NCBI GenBank assembly: GCA_026936325.1
Contig: JAPTHN010000003.1
Location: 67,451,192-67,515,191 of the forward strand
Length of the DNA stretch: 64,000 nucleotides
Reading direction: 5' to 3'
DNA from: Platynereis dumerilii
Lineage: Eukaryota > Annelida > Polychaeta > Phyllodocida > Nereididae
Made by a program: the position numbers and the translations under genes. The notes under the pieces were generated by a model. That model was not told the origin of the DNA. It saw only the letters and a program-made list of their open reading frames with translations, and ran no database searches. Positions 11,101-22,249 of this stretch are shown piece after piece; position 1 is the stretch's first letter; each line of letters opens with the position of its first letter.

Positions 11101-11547
11101 TATGCTACTCTCTTAGAAATTTCGGAGAGTATGATTTTTTATTTTGGCCCCAGAGGAGCTTCATAGAAACATCATCCCATCAAATAAAATGCTGAAATGA
11201 GTAGTCATTGTTAGTTAAGGTTAAATGTCACAAATAAACATATAACGTCTTATTTTGTAAATGAGCACCTACTTGTAAAGCATGGTCATCACTTCTGTGG
11301 ATGCATGTACAGCAGCAATATTCCAAGGATGTGAGACCTCAAAATCCATTTTAGGAGATTTTTTCGTCGGTATTTCATAGTACTGGAACTTTCCATTTAC
11401 TAGACAATTCCTTTCTTCATCTGAGCAGCCCTGTAATATTTGTTTTGCTGTATCTGTATCATTTGACTTCAAACATGTCAGCCAGCGCTGGTCTTTTTCC
11501 CAATTAAGCACCATTCTCTGCCTGATAAATGCGGAAATCTTGTTCAC
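8187..11547 (-). CDS. Ankyrin-repeat TRP-like ion channel, copy B (2 exons)
   Basis: Minus-strand exons 11547-11273 and 9660-8187 join in phase 2 (donor TACAA|GTAGGT, acceptor TTATTGACAG) to give 582 residues. The ankyrin-like N-terminus has SHPWNIAAVHASTEVM, NNVLHLLATR and DAGFRPLEWALFQNA; the membrane part has about six hydrophobic segments and ends in NFLIAIYSDTV at 513-523. The same exon break, motif order and 70-residue tail as the gene at 2436-5693 make them paralogues arranged tail to tail. The start could be Met1, or Met12 (MVLNWEKDQRW), which aligns with the start of the partner. The open frame running past 9660 to 9863 is intron read-through and was excluded. It is probably a membrane cation channel; gating is unknown. 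Confidence 0.75.
9795..11172. mobile_element. Fold-back DNA element with repeated subterminal motifs, in the channel B intron
   Basis: Left sequence GGCCCAAAATGAAAAATCAC (10006 on) pairs with the right end read in reverse, GGGGCCAAAATAAAAAATCAT (to about 11152). The pairing continues outward to AGCTCCTC on both sides. Inside each end is a run of imperfect 20-22-bp repeats, AGAGAATCTCAGAAATTTT on the left (10050-10170) and its complement on the right (10965-11130). The middle has two TTTAGGGTTAG motifs and no coding capacity. The left arm is split by another element at 9812-9998. Confidence 0.65.
9812..9998. mobile_element. hAT-like MITE inserted in the left arm of the fold-back element
   Basis: The ends CAGCGGCGTA (left) and CAGTGGCATC (right end, reversed) are typical hAT-style termini. 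The flanking 8-mers CCTCCAGG and ACTCTAGG agree at 6 of 8 positions, consistent with a degraded 8-bp duplication. The interior is G-run rich. Removing it restores the continuity of the host element arm, so it inserted later. Confidence 0.6.
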
Positions 11548-11798
11548 ACCAGGAACAGTACATGTGATGTAGAGTCAGTTCAGCTCAATTCACAATGTTG
11601 CATTATCAGGAATCCTCCTCCAGGCTGCGCAAACACATGCAGCGGATAAAATGCAGATAATCGATGACGAGACATGCGGCTAATGTTTATGTCCTAATGA
11701 TAGCTTTGGAGGGTTTGGGCACCCAGATTTTCATGGGGGAAAAAATTGAGAAAACTGTAGCCACCAAAGTTTGGCCCAGCTCATGTAAAGTTATCCTT

Positions 11799-11990
11799 GA
11801 TGGATGGATGACTTGTGGCTTTACCTCCCGTGTTTTTGCACTTCATAGGCCAGTTAGGACAGGAGGAGGACAGCAATGAGGCAAAGGATGATTGAAATTG
11901 TTGTCAAACATAGGCGAGGTGATTTGGCCAGAGACGGATTTGAATTCGGGACCCAGCGATTGGCTGTGAGTACACTACCACTGACAAACC
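11799..11990 (-). repeat. tRNA-derived SINE, family 1, copy 1
   Basis: Read on the minus strand it has a degenerate A box (GTCAGTGGTAGTG), a weak B-box region (GAATTCAAATCC), then GTTGGATGG-type body and a tail of CATC repeats at the low-coordinate end (11799-11812). It is the most diverged of the three copies in the window. Confidence 0.65.
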
Positions 11991-13180
11991 GTTCAAAGTT
12001 ATCCTCGAGATATGAAAAACGAATTAGACTGAGTAAATATCAGTGAACCGACTGTGAGGCATGTCTGTTAGCGGTAACTATTTGCTGATAACGATAACTA
12101 ATGGTCTTTCATAGAAGGCAAGTAGTGCCAATCTTCAACACGTTGATAAATATTAACTAGTGCTGTAAATGGGACACTTTGTTTGCAAAGTTTTAACTCT
12201 ACTACTAATAGCAGTGGACAAAAAATGCATTATTCTTTTATATCAATGCGAATGGTTCTGTAGCTTATCATCCATCCATGCAACTTTGCAACCTTCATAT
12301 TTGCCATGATGTCATGATGTGGCTGGTTTTTCGGATCATCCTTGTGTTTGGCACTTAAAGATCAACCAAAGAGTTACTATCAGAAACACACGCAGAACAA
12401 TGAGGTGGGAGTTTCAATGCTAACTGAGTTCCATTTGCTTCGCCATTTTGCAGCATGTCTAATTGTCTATCACCAGATGGCTCCCTGTCAGTATCTAAAT
12501 TTAGCTGTCAATTATTGCCAAGCAGTAGAACCAAACCTTGGACCTCAAAATTACAAGGCAAGCATGCATTCCACTCAGCCAACGAGGTACATGGCTTTGC
12601 AGTGTGAAAAAATAAATCTTCAAACCAATATAATTTTGAAAAATACAATTTGAAATAATTCGATTTTAATACAGAAGAGTGAGTGAATGTAGGGTATAAC
12701 AACTCATAACACCTGTTTTTTTAAATGAGCATGCAATTTCACAATTTCTCTCTCAACTTGCTACACACAGCGATTTCCCTTCATCTGATGTACTCAAATT
12801 CAAAAAGTAGAACTGATGAAGGTAAGATGCTTTAAGATGCTTTAAGATGCTTTGTAGCAATATGATATAACCAACAGCAAACCCGTTCAATTTACGATCA
12901 GCACATTGCGTTTATTTTCCTTCAATGTTCATGGTAAGTGAAAAATAATTTACAAATAATCTCAAAGCATGTAAGCAAATATGCAAACATTGAATAGTTA
13001 CAAGGGAAATGTACAAACTAAATAGCATAGATATGAATAAAACGCATTAAGAAATAACATGTAAATGGCACAGCCTTGAAATTCACGCAGCACTTACAAG
13101 TTTTTGTTGGACTTACAAGGTTACCATAACTTTCATTTTTATTTCATACAATACGCATAAAAGGCAGTCAAAAAATTTGA
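11991..13180. other. Non-coding DNA with a small tandem repeat
   Basis: No gene was recognised. TTTAAGATGC repeats about three times at 12828-12852. The open frame 12342-12653 contains VEPNLGP, faintly like a 2A peptide of LINE proteins, but nothing else supports a gene. Confidence 0.4.
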
Positions 13181-13342
13181 AAGATAGATATAGAAAGACA
13201 GAGAGAACAGTAGACTAGTAAGATAAATAGATCAAAAATTTAAAAGATAGATAATAGATAAATAGATATATAGACAGACAGATATATAGGGTAACATTAT
13301 AGACAGATGGATGTAGATAGATAGATAGTTAGATAGACCGAT
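13180..13342. repeat. GATA-type microsatellite
   Basis: Imperfect GATA/GACA repeats run up to the TA where the following transposon inserted; the same repeat resumes at 14205-14235. Confidence 0.75.
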
Positions 13343-13343
13343 A

Positions 13344-14203
13344 AACTGAAGGACAAAAATAAGTTGTCACTTTTCAATTTGAAATAACTTAGGCCTGAAG
13401 AAAAAAATCCTCAAACTTATTTCTTGTGGGTTCAATGTTTTAGACATTACCAACGACCAATAAGTCATGTTTACATATATATTCTTGTCACAGGTCATTG
13501 CCTCTGCACAGGTACAGGTCATGAAATGCAGTAATTAGGCTAATCCTTGAGATCAGTTGCCCTTAACTGCACAAAAAGCACTAAGGAAAGTTCCTTGATC
13601 TTTCCTGAGTCGGGATATACCAACAGACTGACATTGGGTAGACTCTCCATTGTGCAATGAGGTCCAGCAGTTGTGATGCTGGTGGCTGGCATGTCCCAGA
13701 AAGAGGTTGCACGTCAAAGGGGCTGCTCCCAGCCAGCAATCAGCATGACCATGTTTGGTCTGACAGGCTGAATGAAGATCTTCCAAAGCCAGACGGACCT
13801 GAGGTCATCACCCATGATCAAGACAGGCATAACATCCATCTGAATCTGGGTGACCGTTTCAAGACCGCCACATCCACAGCTGCTGAAATTCAACGCACTC
13901 ACAACCCAAGAGTGAGTGTCAAAAACAGTTATAAGATGGCTCTCTAATCACTGTAACCAGGACCGGCAGCCAGATATCCACGCAAAAGGCCTGTTTTGAC
14001 AGATCTGTGACCTATGTTTTCTGACCTCCTTTTGTTTATTCATTATTGTAGTGAAATGGATCACCCCCAGACCTTGTTTGATCTGATGTGTTGAAAAAAT
14101 ACAGAATTACAAACTGTTTTAATGTGCCATCAAGGCATTTTACTTTCAAGACTTCATACCACAGTCTCCAAAAGAGGTGATAACTTATTTTTGTCCTTCA
14201 GTT
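13344..14203 (+). mobile_element. Degenerate, shortened Tc1/mariner DNA transposon
   Basis: Terminal inverted repeats start AACTGAAGGACAAAAATAAG at both ends and are flanked by TA (13342-13343 and 14204-14205). The plus-strand frame around 13657-13947 reads RLNEDLPKPDGPEVITHDQD, then DRFKTATSTAAEIQ and HNPRVSVKN, matching the DNA-binding N-terminal region of Tc1 transposases. At 860 bp it is too short for a whole element (about 1.3-1.6 kb) and the catalytic DDE part is not seen, so it is an internally reduced copy. It landed in a GATA microsatellite. Confidence 0.8.
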
Positions 14204-14205
14204 TA

Positions 14206-14739
14206 GATAGATAGATGGATAGACAAATAGGATTGATAGACAATCAACTGAATAGTAAAAAGGCAGACATATCTGAAAGCTGCCAAATTTAAGTCTATGT
14301 TAGATTGTTGATATTACATAATAGTACAATACTAACAAAAACAATAACATGATTTGTGTGCAGATTAATTGCTCACTGTTACATAATCACCAGTTTACAA
14401 ATGTAACTTTAACTTTGTTATGGTTTCTGGTTGCCTGTTTTTAAATGAAATTAATCACATGTTAATAATTCTGTCTAGCTTGTCAGGGCTAATAATTAAA
14501 TATTCCATAAAAATTAAAGGTACAGGGAACACTAAAAATTAAATTCTAAAGACACATTTGAAGATGAACATGTTACGTTTTTTTAAATACGAAACTAAAT
14601 CATTGATAAGAAGCTGGACCCACTTGACCTAATTTCCTGCTTTGGACTGTTGATATTGAGGCGATCACTGCACAGATTTCTCTTGTGCTCAATTTGCTTC
14701 GCAAAACGGCCTTTAGCCATTTCGCTGCGCGAATATAAC
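14206..14739. other. 3-prime flank of the Ly6-like gene
   Basis: After the microsatellite remnant nothing beyond AT-rich DNA was recognised. It should hold the 3-prime UTR of the minus-strand gene. Confidence 0.4.
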
Positions 14740-17700
14740 TTAAGACATAAAGTGTACAATCAAAACAAACATTTGTAACATCTTAGCAGCATTCAAATTA
14801 AATGCTTGAGGACCGTTAGACTCCTGAGGAATGTAAGAGTTGCATCCTTTGGTGGAACATGTTGATATTACGACCACTTCACCAGGCTTCCGTTTCACAG
14901 AATCAAAGCATTTATCAGCACAGTTCCTTTTTATAAGAGTCTTTTCTGTGGTGTTTTTTGTAGCCTAAAAAAATCATTAAAATAAATTACAATAAGTAGC
15001 TTCATAAATGTGCACTATAAAATGGTTCGTTCTATACGCTTTCTATAAACAACCTTTCCTTTTAGGCATTCTATTTGAAGAAGAGCTAGTTTGCACTTGC
15101 TCCGCTAAAATGGTACTTTATAAAATGTATATGTTTGTCAGTATTTACCTCACAACAGATAGAAGAATCCGGACAATCTACCAGTTGATCCTGACTTGGT
15201 TTTCCATTACCACAATCATCACATTTGTAACACCTCAAACCTAAGAAGAAAAAGCTATATCAATTACACAGAGCTTTGTTACAGCTGATTAATTTGTCAT
15301 GTAATAAGTAATGAGCTATTCCTATTCGTTATTGTAACTTTCAAATAATTGACCAAAATAAAATCAATTAAAAAAGTAATTGTTTTATCACAGGCAATCT
15401 TCATCCGAGTCCTCAACCAAAGCAACATTGGTTGTCTATTGTGTTACAGTAGGCGAAAAACGTGTTCTTGCAGAAAAGCTGTTGTTGGCCATCAATGACC
15501 TCACAACATGCCCTATCGAATACATTGAAATGAAGTGTCAATGTGTCATTCAGTATCTTGTGACCTCACTGATTCGAGGTATGACATGTCAAATGGTTTC
15601 CCCTGCTAGCATTGCAAGTATAGGCTACGACCTCATAAATAGTTTATGATTCACAGAAAATAACATGGCATGGATGGATAGGGCTATGACCTCACAAGAA
15701 ATATTCAAGAGCTTTTCTGTATGCACTCGTTGTTTCATCTACTGTAACCTATCATGTTTCTAGAGTGCACCTTACCCATTTTAGTATCCTCAGACTCCTC
15801 TCTACGGCCATTGCAAAAATTCTCTTCGCAGGATGAAGTAGTCGTGCTGTGGGTGTCATTTTGGGATACTGTACCAAAGCACTCATCTGAACATTTCCTG
15901 GAAGTGGTAATGTCTCCGTCATTATTGGACTTGGTGGTTATTGTCTGGAAGGAAAAGACGCAATAGGGCAATTCCGTAAAGTCTGATTTACAGATTTGAC
16001 ACTTTAGTAGCTTGTGTAGCCCTAGCATTATACCTTAACTATTTCACTGTTAAACAGGGATGAGCCAGGTGATAGGGGTATCAGACAAGCCATCAACTAA
16101 GGCTTTTAAAAGTGCAACTGGAGCTGAGATATTTCAAAATGTCATTGTGTCAGGCCTATATTGTGTGAGTACGTCCGACACGGTGACATGTTGCTTTGTG
16201 GTTCAGCTCCTGTTGCACTTGGAGCTTTGGTTGATGGTTTGTTTGATACCCCTATTACCTGGCATCATCCCTGTTTTGCAATGAAATAGCTGAGGTGTAA
16301 TGGTAGGGCTACTCACAGTATATAATTCCAAACGGTTATTTTAGTCATTTTTGACATCAGGGTAATGCCACAATTATTAGTCGTTCTTATAAAAAATACC
16401 CATGTGAAATATGCCAGAAATTTCCCCTCGGACACTGCCATTTACTGCACAGACTGATGAATCCATGCATACCTTGCACGACTTTAACAACCCTGCAGTG
16501 TAGTATTTATTTACACAGCAAAACCTTATAACAGGTTTAGAAATTTCATAAATATTCAAAGAACCTTACCATGCAACATACAGCAGATTGATCACAATCC
16601 CTTTCGTATATTGGAAGAACTGTGGGGCAGTTGCGGCAGACATAACATTTCTGGTTTTCTGCAGACAATAAAAAACATTATTATCAGAGAAAATATTCTG
16701 ATAGTTGGCAGCTGTGACTTGAGTCGAACAGTTGAATGTTGCGTTCTGTTGCTTGAGAATGCAATCCTTTCACATTGCAATGCTAATCTATTAGCTTCTC
16801 TGATCTTTCAGTGTACTGTTGTTCGAAGTTAAGCTGTTCAGTTGAAATTCTATCCTATTTCATGCTCTAACTTACAACTTTAGAGTTACTCACTCTTTAT
16901 AGTATTTATATGTTAAACTGAGTCCTGATTTGCGGGTTGCTTGATGACATTTCAATGTAAAATAAATTTTTGATTTGGTTTAAAAGTTGGGCTGGCCTGG
17001 TTCACTGCAAAAAATTCCCATTAAATTTTACAGTTAAATTAACTGGCAACTTTGTTCCAGGTCTAAGAACTGTAAAAGTACTAATAAACCTGAACAGGAC
17101 AATGAACCGTAAAATGCAGATTGGTACATTGAACTGTAATTTTGCGGATTCAACAGAGTGATATTACGGTGTAATGTACATATATAAAACAGTTTATTTA
17201 AAGTATATTTTACAGTTATATCATCTGTCAAACATAGAATGTAAAGAATGCAAGGGGCCGTAGAATCTACTGTAAAAATACGGATAGTATTTGATTAAAC
17301 TGTCGCATAGCTTTAGGGATGTATCGAAGCTGGAATCAGCTGAGAGAGTGAGAGAGCCAGTGACTCCAGGCTCGGCCTTGCTCATCTCTTGCTTGACAGC
17401 AGGGAAGTAAGTCCATCAATTAGTTTGCTCACAAATCATAAAATGGATGGATATTTTCCAAGAGAACCAGGTGTCAAGTTTATTGAAGTATGTTCTGTTG
17501 ATGCAGACTGCGCTTGGGTTATTTTGATTTTAATAGTGTCATTCTTTAGATCACATCATAAGACTCACACAAATGTCAATGTCACATATAGACATTACAA
17601 CTTTTGCGTAATGACAGCATCCTTAAGATCATATGAATGAGGATGTTCCCTTACCTTCAGATAAGTTATAAATTAAGTTTGATTAGCAGCTGTGCAAAGC

Positions 17701-20700
17701 ATATGTTATAGATGGCACCACATGTTCTATAGTTGAAGTCCATGCAGTCTCTTGTTTATAGTTCCTAATCTGACCAGGTGTATTGATTGTTTGGCCAATT
17801 CAAATGTTTTGTCTGCATATTACAAGTTGCCAGTAAATTAACGGTTGAAGTAGTTGTTCATTAACGTGAACTGAATGTTAAATGACATGCTGCAGTAAAT
17901 TTATCTTGGAGCCATTTTGTAACTGACAAAGAACTGTAAATTCCCAGACAAAGTCTGTATTAAAAAAATACTGGTAAAATAGAAATAAATTTACGGTTCT
18001 TTTAGCCAGAAAAACACGGTCATTTCTTACAGTGTTGGCCTGGACTGAATCAGTGTGTCACTCTTAGCCCAGCCTAGGCGCTGTTCACAGGGCTTCAGAA
18101 GTTCCCATTCATTAAATTTCTAGCAAGTACATTTTTCAATTTTCTAAGCCATTAGTGTTTGAGCTGTGTTCCAAGTAATTTACAAGGTATTTTTCTAGAA
18201 CCTTCGCTTTATTGGTATGTTTTGCAATGTGGCACTGCCTTGTGTTTCATTTAATTAGGGTTTTGTTAAATCTAATCGTAACATGTGGCATGTCTGACTT
18301 TGACATTTGACCTTGAACATATGGCTTACCATACGAGCCTAGCAAGGAGGTTAGCCATTTTTAAGTTCACATTTTAAAATTAATTTCATGTATGGATCAT
18401 TCTCAAATTTCGGGACAATTTGCGTCACTCTAGCTCCCTGACATTAATATGAATGCATTAAATATCTGAAGCGTCACTCTGCATCTGTTATTCATATTTC
18501 TACTTAGAACCACTGCATTTGGAGCAAAAAGTCATTCATTAGACTTTTTTTAATGCATTATGTCCAGAAATCCGTGCAAAATCAATGGTTTTTCCCTGTC
18601 ACTGGACCTGACATGACAAAATCAAGTGTTCATTTTCCTCCTAAATATACCATTATTTTCAAAGTTTCTTTGCACGATTCATGAGAATATAGACTTGAAT
18701 TTATATTTAGTTCATATCAAATTTTTTAAAAACATAATTTCATTGATTAAATTGATACAATAGTCGTGTCACTAATTTATGTCAATTTTTTTGTCCCCTC
18801 CGTTACTTGCCATAGCTCTGTTCATTATTGTTTTTTATGAGCTATTTTCACTGAATATCACCAGACGCATGTGCGCCATAGTACCACTGCCTTGCAGACT
18901 TCATAAAACATGTATTCAATAAATTACGACATAATGTTCATTAAAAATGTTTTTGGTCCCACTAAAATGTCCCCTCCGTTTCCTTCATTTCCAAACTTAC
19001 CAATAATAATTTTTGCAGAGCGATTTCATGTGTATATTGCTGAGGGTGGCAGGTTTTGATATTCTGCAATTATTTTGTCTAATCTCCAAAATAAAAAGCA
19101 GTAAAGAGCGAAAAGCAAAAAATTGTTCCCCTCCGTTACCGTCCACTCCGTTACCAGATCATGAGCAAGAAATCGACATTTGGACCAAAAGATCTACTGA
19201 TACGAGATGAAGTACTTCTGAAAATAATAGTTACATCAATCTTTTATCATTTTTCCTTTTGTTGCTGTTCCTACAGTTGGTTTTTTACGTCAAAATTCCC
19301 CTCCGTTACCACATTGTCCCCTCCGTTACAGGACAATTTTCCTATACCCGTTGTCCCGAAATTTGAGAATGGCCCGTATACTATATATCCATACCAGGTT
19401 AACTTCTTAACTAGTTAATGGAGTTGAACTATTATTGTTCCACTTTTGTTATATTTCAACATTATAGTGTGGTGTGGTAGCTGAATTTAAACCGCTGGCA
19501 ATGGAATGACAAGAAGACGATAACTACTGGTTACCCGGTCCGTTCGCAAAGACGTTACCTCTGGTATTAGAATTGTTTCATTGAAGACGACCGAATGGAT
19601 TCAGGTTTTGGCAACTCACTCTTAAGGATTCAGCTTCGCCTACTGTTATTTCATTCACAAATATGGACGGTGTTTAACATAAAAGACAATATCTTAAAAG
19701 ACAATCATTTAGCTTGAAAGAAAATTAAAGTGATTTATTCAAAGTACCTTCAATGACTCAAGGGTTGAGTTTGTTTATTTGCCACTAATTGGCATTTACA
19801 GGAGAAGAGGAATCCTTCTTGCATTTAAACATGTGTTATGAATTTTGAATAATTTGTACAGTGTAAATTAATTTGTTGAATTTTGTTGAGTGTTGTGGTT
19901 CTTCTCACCCGACCTTTTGACAATGATGATAACAACCAAAGTTATATAAGGATTAAGGAAGGTTGTCATTACCATACGGATAGCATTAAGGAAATAAATT
20001 ACAAATACAAGTCAAAAAGCTTCACACACAATGTCCCTAGGGAGCATGTACACAACATATACTCGATGTTGCTAATTGGTGGTGGGTTTATCTGTTGCCA
20101 CATAGAAATGTATGGGGGTAACTCAGTAAAGTCCTATTTACAGATTTGACACTTTATCAGCTTGTGTAGTCCTACCATTACACATCAGCTATTTCATTGT
20201 TAAACAGGGATGAGGCCAGGTAATAGGGGTATCAGACAAGGCATCAAACAAAACTCTTAGGTGCAACAGGAGCTGAGCTACAAGGCAAAATGTCAGTGTG
20301 TACTCACACGGTGTCCGTCCGACATGATGACATTTTGACATAGCTCAGCTCCTGTTGCACTTACAGCTTTGGTTGATGGCTCGTCTGATACCCCTATTAC
20401 CCGGCCTCATCCCTGTTTAACAATGAAATAGCTGAGGTGCAATGGTAGGGAAAGACAAGCTGCTAAGGTGTCAAATCTGTAAATTGGACGGAATAGACCA
20501 ATTTCACAGATGGTTCTCTCAGTTAGCACTACGGGAAAAGTGGTGAATACCTAAATCCCATTGGCTAACAGATTTTCCACCCTTGCCTCTGATTGGTTCA
20601 GGCAAGGTGACCCCAAGCTGGAGTATTTTTAGTGCGTTTTAATTTAACTTGGTCATCGTTTCAGTTTAAATTTTTAAAGTTGTGGTTTTGGATTTGGAGT

Positions 20701-21588
20701 GTATACATCTCCTATGTGTGAAAAGCAAATGAAGAATCACAGAAATACAAAAAAGTTATTTGGGATCAATGTTCAGGCCATTCAGTGAAGTAGGTCTATT
20801 GCCCATAGTAGAAATTACATTGCCACAAAGTTGCGACAACATTGAAATTGTGTTACAATATTGTGAAGTTGCATGCTAGTATGAAATCTTGATGTTGCTC
20901 CATAATGTTGTGATGATATTTATTCTATACACTTCTACATAATTTATACCTACATCGCAATGTTGTCAAACCTTTTCATAAACATAGAATTGGCCATTGC
21001 GCTGTCAAAATTATTTCTTATACTTACTTTCACCTTGAAGGTATAGCAAATCTCAACTTCAAACCTGGCCTAAACTGTAAGTTTTTACTCACCATTTAGC
21101 AAACTTTTAGTAAGTCAAAAAATAAATTTAACAAGAACTCATTGGACAAAAAAAAAAGTGCCATCAGCACCTTTTTTTATATGTTTCTACATAGTAACGT
21201 TAACATTAAAAGAGTTAATGTCCATGAAAAAACAAATCGAATTACACATTTTTGCAAATATTTGGATATTTATTTGGCTAACTGTCTTTCGACCAAAAAT
21301 GTACAGAAAATAATGGATAAACACGAGGATTGGGGTCATTTTAGTGGTATATCAATTTACCCCATGGATATATTATTAGTTTTCACCAGATGAGCTTCAG
21401 TGAACGGTCATCTCTCTTAAAAGATGATTCTTTGCTTTTAGTGTGGAATGACAAAGTTCTTTAGTGCTAAACCACTAACGTGTCTAAATTCATGATGCAA
21501 ATGATTATATGAAATTTTAAGACTTACGTGATTGAACAAGAACTATCCAACATACAAATATAATAATCCCCTTCATCCTCACAACCAT
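14740..21588 (-). CDS. Two-domain Ly6/uPAR (three-finger) protein, probably surface anchored (5 exons)
   Basis: Minus-strand exons 21588-21528, 16658-16570, 15944-15776, 15240-15149 and 14964-14740 join in phases 1, 0, 1, 0 with GT-AG borders to give 211 residues. Residues 1-20 are a signal peptide (MKGIIIFVCWIVLV core). Domain 1 has cysteines at 25, 28, 31, 42, 48, 49, 68, 72, 89, 94; domain 2 at 110, 113, 116, 129, 135, 136, 152, 156, 173, 178. Both open with CYxC and end C-x4-CN, the Ly6/uPAR signature. The adjacent CC pair sits mid-domain rather than before the last cysteine, which is unusual. The hydrophobic end MLQMFVLIVHFMS after a small-residue stretch could be a GPI signal. N79 and N141 are possible glycosylation sites. 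Ligand unknown. Intron 1 (4.9 kb) is full of transposon debris. Confidence 0.85.
15971..16312. mobile_element. Palindromic MITE family P, copy 1 (in Ly6 intron 2)
   Basis: It carries TTTACAGATTTGACAC, AACAGGGATGAG and GGTATCAGACAAG on the left and their complements on the right, with the extreme right end missing. Copies 2 (20120-20492) and 3 (22250-22432) share these blocks. Confidence 0.7.
17001..18035. mobile_element. Non-autonomous hAT-like element (in Ly6 intron 1)
   Basis: The ends CACTGCAAAAAATT and, reversed, CACTGTAAGAAATG are inverted; TGGCCTGG occurs exactly on both sides (16993-17000 and 18036-18043), an intact 8-bp duplication as made by hAT transposases. The interior repeats ACTGTAAA-type motifs and has no transposase. 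Confidence 0.7.
18393..19376. mobile_element. TIR element with repeated CCCCTCCGTTAC motif (in Ly6 intron 1)
   Basis: CATTCTCAAATTTCGGGACAA at the left end recurs inverted at the right end, with TA outside both (18391-18392 and 19377-19378 region). CCCCTCCGTTAC occurs four times exactly (first at about 18793, others between 19127 and 19330) plus near matches at 18968 and 19143, all on the plus strand. No coding capacity is seen. Family unknown; TA flanks hint at Tc1/mariner-type insertion. Confidence 0.6.
19380..20119. other. Intronic DNA without recognised feature
   Basis: AT-rich, no exon or repeat recognised; part of Ly6 intron 1. Confidence 0.4.
20120..20492. mobile_element. Palindromic MITE family P, copy 2 (most complete)
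   Basis: About 150-bp arms, each with TTTACAGATTTGACAC, ATTACACATCAGCTATTTCA and AACAGGGATGAGGCC, mirror each other around a centre near 20300 containing GACATTTTG and its complement. In intron 1 of the Ly6 gene. No TSD was fixed. Confidence 0.75.
20493..21527. other. Intronic DNA without recognised feature
   Basis: No exon or repeat family was recognised before the signal-peptide exon at 21528-21588. Confidence 0.4.
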
Positions 21589-22249
21589 TGACTGTAATCC
21601 AGACTATTTAGCAAGTCAACACTTATTTCCTTATAAATCAGGATTTGTTACCTCATGCTATAATAATAATTCAATAATATGACAACAACCTAATAATATG
21701 GACATATACTTGTCCAGGATGCAAGTTAATGAAAACTACCTTTTGGTCGCGATATTCACAGTGCAAGCATGTTATCAAAATGAGTGGGTGAACAAATGGA
21801 TTGTCTAATTTGAAAACACGTAAATTATTTAATTAACAAAACTACTCCAACTCATCTAATAAAGATAAGCAGTGTCATTGAAAAGTGCAAATGAAATCAT
21901 AGACTAAAATAGAAAACATGTAAAGGATACAACAAGTCACAGTCCTAAGTTTAAAGTTCTTATCTTCGCACCGTAAATTAGAGAACAGGCTTGTATCGGC
22001 CAATTATAAACGCAAATAATAAAGCAAAAATATTACAGGCTTTTGTCCAAACTAAAACAACGACACAGGTCAAAGATAAATACAATTCACAAAACATATT
22101 TTAAAACTGTTCACCAAAACAAGAACACACAGGTTGCAACATTGGAGGAGAAATATTAAAATATTAAATATCTCCTGCTTGTGTGTTTGACAAAACTGCC
22201 CAGGCCTGAAGAAACTAGGAAGGCACAAGCGGATAGACAAATGGATGAC
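21589..22249. other. Upstream flank of the Ly6-like gene
   Basis: No promoter motif could be fixed. AT-rich, no repeat recognised. Confidence 0.35.

Noticed and set aside
12342-12653. 103-codon frame with VEPNLGP, resembling a 2A peptide of LINE proteins
   Set aside because: The consensus proline before GP is missing and no endonuclease or reverse transcriptase is nearby.
15754-15966. Plus-strand 70-codon frame
   Set aside because: Shadow of the third Ly6 exon on the minus strand.
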